A stretch of DNA of 10,917 nucleotides from Campylobacterota bacterium (GTDB lineage Bacteria > Campylobacterota > Campylobacteria > Campylobacterales > Sulfurovaceae). Positions 5,033-10,917 of the stretch are shown here, in pieces. Each line of letters opens with the position of its first letter. Positions within the stretch are counted from its first letter, which is position 1. Under the pieces are notes generated by a model that was not told the origin of the DNA, searched no databases, and saw nothing but the letters and a program-made list of their open reading frames with translations. The position numbers and the translations under genes are program-made. The stretch spans positions 1-10,917 of the forward strand of contig QMKT01000044.1 of assembly GCA_003646505.1 (NCBI GenBank), in the 5' to 3' direction.

Positions 5033-8000
5033 TTGTCTATTTCAGAAACTATCAAATCACTTTTAGAGCAGCGTATACTTGTTATAGACGGTGCAACCGG
5101 TACGCAGATACAAAACTTGGAAATTCCTTCTGAAGCTTGGCTTGATGAAAAGGGTGCAGATCAAGAAGGGTGTAATGAACTGCTCAATGGTACGGCACCT
5201 GAACTGATGAGAAAAGTGCATTATGCTTACGCTAAAGCAGGTGCTGATATTATTAAAACCAATACTTTTGGAACAATGCCATGGGTACTTGATGAATATA
5301 ACATGGGTGAGCGTTGTTATGAACTCTCCAAAAAGGGTGCCCAGCTTGTTAAAAGTGTGTGTGAAGAATTCTCCACACCCCAACAACCCCGTTTTGTTTT
5401 AGGATCTATAGGACCGGGGACAAAACTGCCTTCCTTGGGGCATATTCATTATGATGAAATGTTTGAAGGCTATAAACTTACAGCACTTGGACTGATAGAT
5501 GGCGGATGTGATATCTTTATGCTTGAAACTTGTCAGGATCCTCTACAGATCAAAGCAGCACTGCATGGGTGTGAAGCAGCGAATGAAGAGAGAGGGATAA
5601 AACTGCCAATTATGATCTCTGTGACCATTGAACTCTCTGGTTCTATGCTTATTGGGACGGATGCAACGACTATTGTGACTATTTTGGAACCGTTTGATAT
5701 ATTGTCATTAGGTTTTAACTGCGGTACAGGCCCAGATCAAGTCAAAAAACATTTAAGAACACTTTCAGAACTCTGTAGTATTCCTATTTCTGTGCATGCT
5801 AATGCGGGACTTCCTCAAAATAGAGGAGGGTATACCTATTATCCTATGGGACCAGATGAGTTTACAGCTAAACAACTAGAGTTTACAGCATTTGACGGTG
5901 TGAGTTTTTTAGGTGGCTGTTGTGGTACAACGCCTCAGCATATTCATGCACTGAAAAAGGCTGTCGGAGCGTTAAAGCCTAAAAAACCTTCGGGGTCTAT
6001 TGAGCCGTCTATCTCGTCACTTTTTAACTCTACAGAACTTTTTCAAGAGCCTGCTCCACTACTCATAGGGGAGCGTTCAAACTCTACGGGTTCCAAGGCA
6101 TTTAGAGAGCTTATCGTCGCGAGTGATTATGAAGGTACACTTACCGTTGGTCAAGCACAGGTACGTGATGGTGCACATTGTTTAGATGTCAATGTAGAAT
6201 TTGCAGGACGTGATGGTGCGGTAGATATGAGTGCAATTATGGAGTTGTATAATCAAAAAATACCTCTACCACTTATGCCGGATGCTACACGTGTACATAC
6301 GATGGAAGAAGGGCTAAAATGTATAGGCGGAAAGTCTATCATCAACTCAGTAAACCTTGAAGATGGTGAAGAGAAGTTTCATGCCATCTGTAAACTGGCT
6401 AAAAAGTTTGGTACAGCGCTTGTCTGTCTGACCATCGATGAAGTAGGAATGGCAAAGACAAAAGAGGACAAAGTAGCCCAGGCAGAGCGTATGTATGACA
6501 TGGCGGTAAATGGTCACGGTATAGACCCGCGTAACCTTATCTTTGATACGCTGACGTTTACTGTAGGTTCGGGAGATCTGGAATACCGTGATGCAGCTAT
6601 TCAAACCCTTGAGGCCATACGTGAGTTACACATTCGTCATCCTGAAGTAGGTTCTACTCTCGGTCTTTCTAATATTTCTTTTGGACTGGATGTGAATGCA
6701 CGACGTTACTTGAACTCTGTCTTTTTACATCACTGTTTACAAGCGGGGCTTACGACAGTGATCATCAATGTGAAACACATCATCCCGCTAGCGAAGATGA
6801 GTGATGAAGACAGGGCTACATGTGAAGAGTTGCTCTTTACTCCAGATGAAAACTCACTTTTTAAGTTCATCGAGCATTTTTCTGATGTAAGTATCGATGA
6901 TGAAGCAAATGATGAGGCTTATGAAGCTATGAGTAATGAAGAGAAAATAGCCCAACTTCTACTCGATGGTGACAAAGAACGTATGATCCCACTAGTAGAA
7001 GAAGCACGTCATGAGATAAAACCGGACACTATAGTCAATGAGATACTCATAGATGCAATGAAAGTGGTGGGAGAACTCTTTGGTTCAGGACAGATGCAAT
7101 TGCCGTTTGTTCTTCAGTCTGCTGAGACTATGAAAACAACAGTGGACTACTTAAACCCATACCTCACTAAACAAGAGAAAGATACAGATACCACCCTTGT
7201 GATAGGTACTGTAAAAGGAGATGTGCATGATGTCGGTAAAAACCTTGTAGACATCATCCTCTCAAATAATGGTTTTAAAGTGGTTAATGTAGGGATTAAA
7301 ACGGATCTGCAAGAGTATTTGAATGTGGTCGAAGCACAATCCATCCAAGCCATCGGTATGTCTGGACTTTTGGTAAAATCAACAGCGGTAATGAAAGATA
7401 ACTTGGAAGCCATGGCTGAAATGGGCATGGAAATACCTGTACTGCTTGGTGGTGCGGCATTGACAAGAAGCTTTGTAGATGACTTCTGTCGTCCTATCTA
7501 TAAAGGTCCAATTTTTTATTGTCGTGATGCGTTTGATGGGGTTATCGCTATGGGGCGTATAGAGAAGTATAACGAAGACAACTCAGTTGGGCTTGATGCA
7601 CGTATGGCAGGAGATATGGTTGAGCATGATAAGAAGGTCAAAAAAGAGATTATCATTCCTCCATTTGCTGAGCTAAAAATGCCAGAATCCCAAGCTGTAC
7701 CGACACCACCATTTTGGGGTAGACGTGTGTTACAAAAAGATGACTTGGATCTAGATATGATATTTAACTGGGTGAACCAGAGAACAGTCATCAAGTTTCA
7801 CTGGGGATATAAGTCTAAAGGTATGACAAAAGAGGAGTATCAAAAACTTCTTGATGAAACTATTTATCCTGCCTATGAGCGTTTGAAACGTGAGTTTATA
7901 GAAAAAGACCTGTTTGAACCAACTATTATTTATGGATATTATCCGTGTAGAAGCAGTGATCAGGAGTTATATCTTTTTGATAAAAGCCAAGGGTGGAATG

Positions 8001-8536
8001 TAGATGCCAATGCAAACCGTGAGCCTTTAGACAAAGTTATCGGTAATGCAATAGGCACATTCTCTTTCCCACGACAAAGACGTAAGCCACACCGAGCACT
8101 TTCTGATTTTTTTCATCATGATAGACATGATGTGCTACCTATCACATGTGTAGGTGCCGGTGCAAAATTCTCAGCCTATGAAAAAGAACTTTACGATGCA
8201 GGAAAATACCTGGAGTATAACATGGTGCACGGCTTCTCTGTAGAACTTGCAGAAGCCCTTGCAGAAGTAGCACATAAACAGATACGATTAGACCTAAACA
8301 TAGCAGATAAAGAAGGTTCATCTTTACGTGATGTACGTATGAACCGATATCAAGGTGCGAGGTATTCATTTGGGTATCCTGCTTGTCCGGACTTGGAGCA
8401 GAGTAGACTCATATTTGACTTACTCAAGCCTGAAGAATTTGGCATAGAACTCTCCGAGACTTTTCAAATACATCCAGAGCAGAGTACTACTGCTTTAGTT
8501 GTGCATCATTCTAAGGCTACTTACTATTCGGTGTAG
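5033..8536 (+). CDS. metH: Cobalamin-dependent methionine synthase
   Basis: Transfers the methyl group of 5-methyltetrahydrofolate via methylcobalamin to homocysteine, giving methionine (cytosol). It has 1167 residues (E. coli 1227) and all four modules. The homocysteine domain (about 10-315) has zinc ligands Cys230 (FNCG) and Cys296/297 (GGCCGT). The folate-binding domain (about 340-610) begins GERSNSTGS (346-354). The B12 cap and Rossmann domain (about 635-865) carry DVHDVG at 730-735, with His732 as lower axial cobalt ligand. The reactivation domain binding S-adenosylmethionine (about 890-1167) has RYSFGYPACP (1110-1119) and the usual ending IHPEQSTTALVVHHSKA. With this domain present, the enzyme should be reductively reactivated in the usual way. 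The start is TTG, chosen because AAGGA (5021-5025) sits seven bases upstream and no earlier in-frame start has a ribosome binding site; the homology begins immediately (LVIDGATGTQIQ). It appears monocistronic. Confidence 0.97.
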   Translation: MSISETIKSLLEQRILVIDGATGTQIQNLEIPSEAWLDEKGADQEGCNELLNGTAPELMRKVHYAYAKAGADIIKTNTFGTMPWVLDEYNMGERCYELSKKGAQLVKSVCEEFSTPQQPRFVLGSIGPGTKLPSLGHIHYDEMFEGYKLTALGLIDGGCDIFMLETCQDPLQIKAALHGCEAANEERGIKLPIMISVTIELSGSMLIGTDATTIVTILEPFDILSLGFNCGTGPDQVKKHLRTLSELCSIPISVHANAGLPQNRGGYTYYPMGPDEFTAKQLEFTAFDGVSFLGGCCGTTPQHIHALKKAVGALKPKKPSGSIEPSISSLFNSTELFQEPAPLLIGERSNSTGSKAFRELIVASDYEGTLTVGQAQVRDGAHCLDVNVEFAGRDGAVDMSAIMELYNQKIPLPLMPDATRVHTMEEGLKCIGGKSIINSVNLEDGEEKFHAICKLAKKFGTALVCLTIDEVGMAKTKEDKVAQAERMYDMAVNGHGIDPRNLIFDTLTFTVGSGDLEYRDAAIQTLEAIRELHIRHPEVGSTLGLSNISFGLDVNARRYLNSVFLHHCLQAGLTTVIINVKHIIPLAKMSDEDRATCEELLFTPDENSLFKFIEHFSDVSIDDEANDEAYEAMSNEEKIAQLLLDGDKERMIPLVEEARHEIKPDTIVNEILIDAMKVVGELFGSGQMQLPFVLQSAETMKTTVDYLNPYLTKQEKDTDTTLVIGTVKGDVHDVGKNLVDIILSNNGFKVVNVGIKTDLQEYLNVVEAQSIQAIGMSGLLVKSTAVMKDNLEAMAEMGMEIPVLLGGAALTRSFVDDFCRPIYKGPIFYCRDAFDGVIAMGRIEKYNEDNSVGLDARMAGDMVEHDKKVKKEIIIPPFAELKMPESQAVPTPPFWGRRVLQKDDLDLDMIFNWVNQRTVIKFHWGYKSKGMTKEEYQKLLDETIYPAYERLKREFIEKDLFEPTIIYGYYPCRSSDQELYLFDKSQGWNVDANANREPLDKVIGNAIGTFSFPRQRRKPHRALSDFFHHDRHDVLPITCVGAGAKFSAYEKELYDAGKYLEYNMVHGFSVELAEALAEVAHKQIRLDLNIADKEGSSLRDVRMNRYQGARYSFGYPACPDLEQSRLIFDLLKPEEFGIELSETFQIHPEQSTTALVVHHSKATYYSV

Positions 8537-8574
8537 TTTACAAAAATAAAATATTATGATAGAATGATGTTTGA

Positions 8575-8596
8575 AGAGAGAGCGTTAACTCCCTCT
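8575..8596 (-). terminator. Stem-loop ending the minus-strand peptide transcript
   Basis: In minus-strand RNA AGAGGGAG (8589-8596) pairs with CTCUCUCU (8575-8582) over a six-base loop: eight pairs including one G-U. On the plus strand the same position is an A-C mismatch, so the hairpin is better formed in RNA read leftward than as a metH terminator. It starts seven bases after the stop of the 20-codon ORF. No clear U run follows, so termination may be weak, or the stem may only protect the 3' end. Confidence 0.4.
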
Positions 8597-8602
8597 GAAT
8601 GT

Positions 8603-8665
8603 TTAATTATTGAAGTATCGTAAGATAGCTACAATAATTGTAAATATTAGGATTACGAGATCCAT
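8603..8665 (-). CDS. Candidate small hydrophobic toxin-like peptide (20 aa)
   Basis: A 20-codon ORF in the metH-SUKH gap, starting MDLVILIFTIIVAIL and ending Arg-Tyr-Phe-Asn-Asn before TAA. Residues 3-15 are almost all Ile, Leu, Val, Phe or Ala, enough for a short membrane-spanning helix, with an Arg at its end. Size and composition are those of type I toxin peptides such as Ibs and ShoB of E. coli; I claim no sequence homology. GAGAGGG (8676-8682) lies about ten bases upstream of ATG, slightly far, and part of it is in a leader hairpin. A promoter (8758-8787, -), a 3' stem-loop (8575-8596) and an antisense -10 box within the ORF (8630-8635, +) surround it. Alternatives are an untranslated structured RNA or a chance ORF. 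An in-frame GTG three codons earlier has no well-spaced ribosome site. Confidence 0.45.
   Translation of the reverse strand: MDLVILIFTIIVAILRYFNN
8628..8635 (+). promoter_or_regulatory. Candidate antisense promoter inside the small ORF
   Basis: GC followed by TACAAT (8630-8635) matches the GCTAYAAT form seen ahead of ilvB (737-744), metH (4988-4995) and the DUF1653 gene (9537-9544). It would start a plus-strand RNA near 8642, reading over codons 1-8, the Shine-Dalgarno and the leader of the minus-strand peptide. No plus-strand gene follows that would need this promoter. Confidence 0.4.
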
Positions 8666-8733
8666 AATTCTCACACCCTCTCGCAGTCAAGATTTGACTA
8701 GAGACTCAAACAGTAGTTGTAGCTGCTGTTTGA
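8642..8733 (+). ncRNA. Candidate antisense (antitoxin-type) RNA
   Basis: Predicted from the -10 box at 8630-8635 to the end of a strong hairpin, about 92 nt. It contains two stem-loops: AGTCAA/TTGACT (8685-8690 with 8694-8699) extended by TCTC/GAGA (8679-8682 with 8701-8704), and an 11-bp stem TCAAACAGTAG/CTGCTGTTTGA (8706-8716 with 8723-8733). The second has a G-U pair in this strand but an A-C mismatch in the other, so it favours plus-strand RNA. It would be fully complementary to the translation-initiation region of the 20-codon ORF. The weakness is that no U run follows the last stem. Both ends are predictions. Confidence 0.35.
8679..8704 (-). promoter_or_regulatory. Leader hairpin covering the peptide's Shine-Dalgarno
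   Basis: In the minus-strand message, UCUC (8701-8704) pairs with GAGA (8679-8682), the 5' part of the Shine-Dalgarno GAGAGGG (8676-8682), and AGUCAA pairs with UUGACU (8694-8699 with 8685-8690) over a three-base loop, with a small internal loop between the two helices. It would partly hide the ribosome site, as is common in type I toxin messages. Confidence 0.4.
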
Positions 8734-8757
8734 AACAACAGGTCAGACTACATAAAA

Positions 8758-8787
8758 ATTATAACCCACTTCTTAAATTTACATCAA
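8758..8787 (-). promoter_or_regulatory. Promoter of the small-peptide transcript
   Basis: On the minus strand TTGATG (8782-8787) and a perfect TATAAT (8758-8763) are separated by 18 bp, one of the few places in the window with both boxes. Predicted start near 8751; the transcript to the stem-loop at 8575 would be about 177 nt with an 85-nt leader. It lies 24 bp downstream of the SUKH gene's stop. Confidence 0.5.
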
Positions 8788-8810
8788 ATATATGTCAAAT
8801 TGCCATACTT

Positions 8811-9512
8811 TTAATCTTCATGATCAAACACATCACCCATCAAGTCAAAACCTATATGCTCTTTAACTATATAAGATATCTTTTTCTCACTTTTTAAGGC
8901 ATAAGAAAAGAGCATATCTATGGACTCTGCATTGTAAATGGTCTCCAAAAGTGTGATGTATGTTTCATTGAGATAGGGAGTGATACTTTTTAGATCTGCT
9001 AGAAGGTCTGTTCTGTAGAGTTCTATGGGGTTTTCTTTTCCATAGTCTGCATGAAGGTCATCTTGATCTATATCGTCTGTGGCTTCTATCATTTTTCTAA
9101 AGATGAAATCTTCAAAATTTTTGGCTATATATTCTGCTTCATCATCCTGCCATATAAGTACGATGGGATTTTGTTCGTCTACTTCTACATTTTTGTAAAA
9201 AGCATAAACATTGCCTTCTGATGTTTTTGCAAAGGGCATGAAGTGATGTGTTTCTGTGTCCCACTCTTCGGGGAACTCAAAGTTAAGTATGTCAGATGGT
9301 GTGAGAAGTTCAAAATCTGAACCTCCAGAGTGTAGTAAAAGAGGTGGATTTTCTTTGAGTGTAGGATAGATATCATCTGCCCAACTTGTCTCTTTTCCCA
9401 AGGGTGATTCAAAGCCTCTCATCCAGTTGAGCATATCAGCTTCAAAGAGTGTTTTGTATAGCGTAGGAAATGTGTAGTTATGTTTTTCTTCTATTTGTTC
9501 TAGTGTTGTCAT
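8811..9512 (-). CDS. SMI1/KNR4 (SUKH) family protein
   Basis: 233 residues. The N-terminal part (about 3-145) has the SUKH layout: an opening amphipathic helix IEEKHNYTFPTLYKTLFEADML (7-28), GGSDFELLTPSDI (63-75), HHFMPFAKTSEGNVYAFY (89-106) and PIVLIWQDDEAEYIAKNFEDFI (116-137). It has no signal peptide or membrane segment and is acidic. Many bacterial SUKH proteins are immunity proteins of contact-dependent or polymorphic toxins, while others are free-standing with unknown roles. The C-terminal part (about 150-233) is helical and not recognised. No toxin gene, Rhs element or secretion gene is next to it, so an immunity role is only a possibility. The ATG at 9510-9512 has a modest GGA about eight bases upstream; I see no convincing promoter. 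Confidence 0.8.
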   Translation of the reverse strand: MTTLEQIEEKHNYTFPTLYKTLFEADMLNWMRGFESPLGKETSWADDIYPTLKENPPLLLHSGGSDFELLTPSDILNFEFPEEWDTETHHFMPFAKTSEGNVYAFYKNVEVDEQNPIVLIWQDDEAEYIAKNFEDFIFRKMIEATDDIDQDDLHADYGKENPIELYRTDLLADLKSITPYLNETYITLLETIYNAESIDMLFSYALKSEKKISYIVKEHIGFDLMGDVFDHED

Positions 9513-9536
9513 AGGTATTCCAAATGATATATTTTG

Positions 9537-9544
9537 GCTACAAT
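9537..9544 (+). promoter_or_regulatory. Promoter of the DUF1653 gene
   Basis: GC plus TACAAT (9539-9544), in the context TTTTGGCTACAAT, lies 26 bp before the ATG at 9571. Predicted start near 9551; AAGG (9561-9564) is the ribosome site. The same gap must also hold the minus-strand SUKH promoter. Confidence 0.55.
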
Positions 9545-9570
9545 ATCAAAAAATACTTTAAGGTAAGCGT

Positions 9571-9783
9571 ATGGAAATTAAAAAAGGAAGATATAAACAC
9601 TATAAGGGTTTGTATTATGAAGTATTAGATACAGCACAACATTCTGAGACTGAGGAGTGGATGGTGGTGTATAAAGCTTTGTATGAAGATGAGGGGATGT
9701 GGGTGCGACCTTATGGGATGTTCATCGAGAAAGTTGAGGTTGGGGGAGAAATGGTTTCTCGATTTGAATATGTGGGTGAATAA
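9571..9783 (+). CDS. DUF1653-family protein (70 aa)
   Basis: A small cytosolic protein matching the DUF1653 pattern throughout: GRYKHYKGLYYEVLDTAQHSE at the start, VVYKALYEDEGMWVRP (about 32-47), MFIEKVEV, and the ending RFEYVGE. The fold is expected to be a compact beta barrel; the family is widespread but its biochemical role is not established. 70 residues is close to the core family length. AAGG six bases before the ATG supports the start. It is a single-gene unit, convergent with the CPXCG gene 22 bp downstream; no terminator hairpin is evident in that gap. Confidence 0.85.
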   Translation: MEIKKGRYKHYKGLYYEVLDTAQHSETEEWMVVYKALYEDEGMWVRPYGMFIEKVEVGGEMVSRFEYVGE

Positions 9784-9805
9784 TTTATTTTGATTTCATA
9801 TTAGC

Positions 9806-9988
9806 TTATATTCCTTCCATGACTCTTGCTTCAAAACTTATTAAATTCTCCCCTGAAAACTTAAAAAACAACTCTATTGGGCGGCAGCATACTTCGCAGT
9901 CTTCTATGTAATCTGAGGTTTCTTCTGTGTTGTCAAGTATCATGGAGATGCGTTCCCAGCAGTAGGGACAGGTAAAAAAGTGTTCCAT
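9806..9988 (-). CDS. CPXCG-motif cysteine-rich protein (60 aa)
   Basis: A small protein with two knuckles, C7-PY-C10 near the N-terminus and C31-EV-C34-C35 (EDCEVCCRPIE), an arrangement expected to bind one zinc ion. The sequence CPYCWERISMILD...YIEDCEVCCRPIEL is the usual form of the CPXCG family; its function is unknown. It has no membrane segment. The ATG (9986-9988) overlaps the stop of the 73-residue gene by one base (TAATG), so the two are translated from one message and translational coupling is likely. It is the second gene of that unit. Confidence 0.88.
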   Translation of the reverse strand: MEHFFTCPYCWERISMILDNTEETSDYIEDCEVCCRPIELFFKFSGENLISFEARVMEGI

Positions 9989-10209
9989 TACTTCTCTTTC
10001 TTTTTAAATAAGTTAGTAAACCAGTCAGTCATACCACAACCAATGGTCGTACATCCCTGTTTTTGATTTCTTACGGCTATGACGTTACGTATGAGCAGTG
10101 CAAAAAAACCAAGTGCAATGATGAGTTGTACTGCTCCTGCCATCCATTGGTGTTGTATAAAACTTTGAATGGAAAGTGTAAACATAACAAAAGTAACGAT
10201 AAGGCACAT
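9988..10209 (-). CDS. Small inner-membrane protein of unknown function (73 aa)
   Basis: I do not recognise the family. Two hydrophobic stretches (about 2-18 and 24-46), joined by a short turn IQHQWM, predict a two-pass helical hairpin. The C-terminal tail (47-73) carries Cys53 and Cys58 (GCTTIGCGM), then DWFTNLF and a basic end KKKEK. By the positive-inside rule the tail would be cytosolic, so both termini are probably inside. The cysteines could bind metal or form a disulfide, which is speculative. The start ATG has AGGA six bases upstream. It shares a one-base stop/start overlap with the zinc-knuckle gene behind it, which suggests related roles. Composition resembles its neighbours. Confidence 0.75.
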   Translation of the reverse strand: MCLIVTFVMFTLSIQSFIQHQWMAGAVQLIIALGFFALLIRNVIAVRNQKQGCTTIGCGMTDWFTNLFKKKEK

Positions 10210-10231
10210 TTAAAATCCTAATTTTTATGTG

Positions 10232-10241
10232 ATTGTACTAT
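10232..10241. promoter_or_regulatory. Overlapping divergent -10 boxes
   Basis: Within 10 bp lie TACAAT on the minus strand (10232-10237, for the 73-residue gene, start near 10225) and TACTAT on the plus strand (10236-10241, for the dipeptidase gene, start near 10248). They share two bases, so the two transcripts may compete for polymerase. No -35 boxes are clear. Confidence 0.45.
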
Positions 10242-10275
10242 ACTTAATTCCATATTTCATAGAAGAAGGACAGTC

Positions 10276-10917
10276 ATGTCATCAATCATTCAACATTTTC
10301 AAACCCTCACACAAATCCCACACTGCAGTAAAGAAGCGGATAAACTTTTGGCATTTTTAGTGGATTTTGCAAAAGAGAGAGACTATACTGTAGAAGTAGA
10401 TGATATTAAAAATATTTTTATCTCAAAAGGTCTTCCTACACTTTGTCTTCAAGCACATTATGACATGGTCTGTATGGGTAAGGCACCTGTGTTGGAAACA
10501 TATATTGAAGATGGATGGATGAGAGCAAAAGACTCATCTTTAGGTGCAGATAACGGTATGGCTATTGCAATGATGATGCAGTTGATGGATGAAGGGTTGG
10601 ATCTGGAGTTTTTATTGACTTCAGATGAAGAGATAGGACTTATCGGGGCAAATGAAGTTGCCTTTAATTTAAAGAGTATGTACATGCTGAATCTGGATAG
10701 TGAAGATGAAGCTGAGGTTTACATAGGTTGTGCAGGTGGTGCAGACATGGTCGCCTTTAAAGAAGATTCTTATGTAGAAGGTCAAGGTAGCTGTTATGAA
10801 GTGGCAGTTAAGGGTTTGAAGGGTGGACATTCTGGCGTAGATATAGACAAAGGTATACCTTCTGCCATTAAAGTCCTTGGCAAGTACCTGGCAGGCAATG
10901 ATGTGACACAATTGGCA
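10276..10917 (+). CDS. pepD: Aminoacyl-histidine dipeptidase, peptidase family M20 (5' part)
   Basis: The first 214 residues of a cytosolic metallopeptidase of the PepD (Xaa-His dipeptidase, M20C) type; the gene continues past the window edge (full length usually about 410-490). It hydrolyses dipeptides such as carnosine or broad Xaa-His/Xaa-Xaa substrates with two metal ions. Visible M20 residues: His61 and Asp63 in QAHYDMVC, Asp92 in LGADNGMA (bridging metal ligand), Glu118-Glu119 in TSDEEIG (catalytic base and ligand), Asp141 in NLDSEDE, then YIGCAGG and the GLKGGHSGVD that opens the lid/dimerisation domain. QxHxDMVC, NLDSEDE and GCAGG separate PepD from PepT and DapE. AAGGA (10266-10270) five bases before the ATG fixes the start. 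It is divergent from the 73-residue gene. Confidence 0.93.
   Translation, partial: MSSIIQHFQTLTQIPHCSKEADKLLAFLVDFAKERDYTVEVDDIKNIFISKGLPTLCLQAHYDMVCMGKAPVLETYIEDGWMRAKDSSLGADNGMAIAMMMQLMDEGLDLEFLLTSDEEIGLIGANEVAFNLKSMYMLNLDSEDEAEVYIGCAGGADMVAFKEDSYVEGQGSCYEVAVKGLKGGHSGVDIDKGIPSAIKVLGKYLAGNDVTQLA

Noticed and set aside
8641..8704. Degenerate tRNA or attachment site in the metH-SUKH gap
   Set aside because: No cloverleaf, no T-loop consensus and no CCA-like end; the pairing is explained better by two simple stem-loops.
8610..8897. Open frame of 95 codons on + after metH
   Set aside because: It has no Shine-Dalgarno, is antisense to the end of the SUKH gene and to the small-peptide locus, and its product is low-complexity with no recognisable domain.
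10458..10911. Minus-strand open frames at the right edge
   Set aside because: They are antisense to pepD, whose catalytic motifs are unmistakable, and show no start signals or domains.

Overview
The window is about 10.9 kb of compact, AT-rich chromosomal DNA, most probably from a member of the Campylobacterota (former Epsilonproteobacteria) close to Sulfurovum or Sulfurimonas. The case rests on the adjacent order ilvB(ilvI)-ilvN(ilvH)-lpxD, which I recall from Campylobacter jejuni; on a single-domain, Aer-like PAS protein; and on promoters that show a good -10 box, often preceded by GC or TG, with no obvious -35. Genus-level placement is inference.

Left part (1-4270, all on +): the 3' end of a Ppx/GppA phosphatase gene; ilvB and ilvN, encoding the two subunits of acetolactate synthase and overlapping by one base; a short REP-like palindrome; lpxD (lipid A synthesis); and an unidentified 76-residue protein with its own extended -10 promoter.

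Middle (4271-8536): an imperfect bidirectional hairpin separates the 76-residue gene from a convergent gene on the minus strand, which encodes a 149-residue PAS protein with Aer-type flavin-pocket residues. The 272-bp divergent gap that follows holds a strikingly self-complementary 80-nt element (4793-4872), a second dyad (4893-4919) and the metH promoter. metH encodes a full-length cobalamin-dependent methionine synthase of 1167 residues, with a TTG start.

Right part (8537-10917): the 274 bp between metH and a SUKH (SMI1/KNR4) gene is not empty. On the minus strand it holds a promoter, a leader hairpin that covers part of a Shine-Dalgarno sequence, a 20-codon ORF for a very hydrophobic peptide, and a stem-loop. 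On the plus strand a -10 box of the local GCTAYAAT type inside that ORF would start an antisense RNA covering the peptide's start region. Together these look like a type I toxin-antitoxin locus and are the most interesting thing in the window. Next come the SUKH gene (-), a DUF1653 gene (+), a two-gene minus-strand unit (73-residue membrane protein and CPXCG zinc-ribbon-like protein, one-base overlap), and the 5' part of a pepD-type M20 dipeptidase gene that runs off the window.

Apart from ilvB/ilvN and the 73-aa/CPXCG pair, the genes look independently transcribed. Most are core or conserved-hypothetical chromosomal genes. I see no insertion sequence, rRNA, tRNA or CRISPR array.
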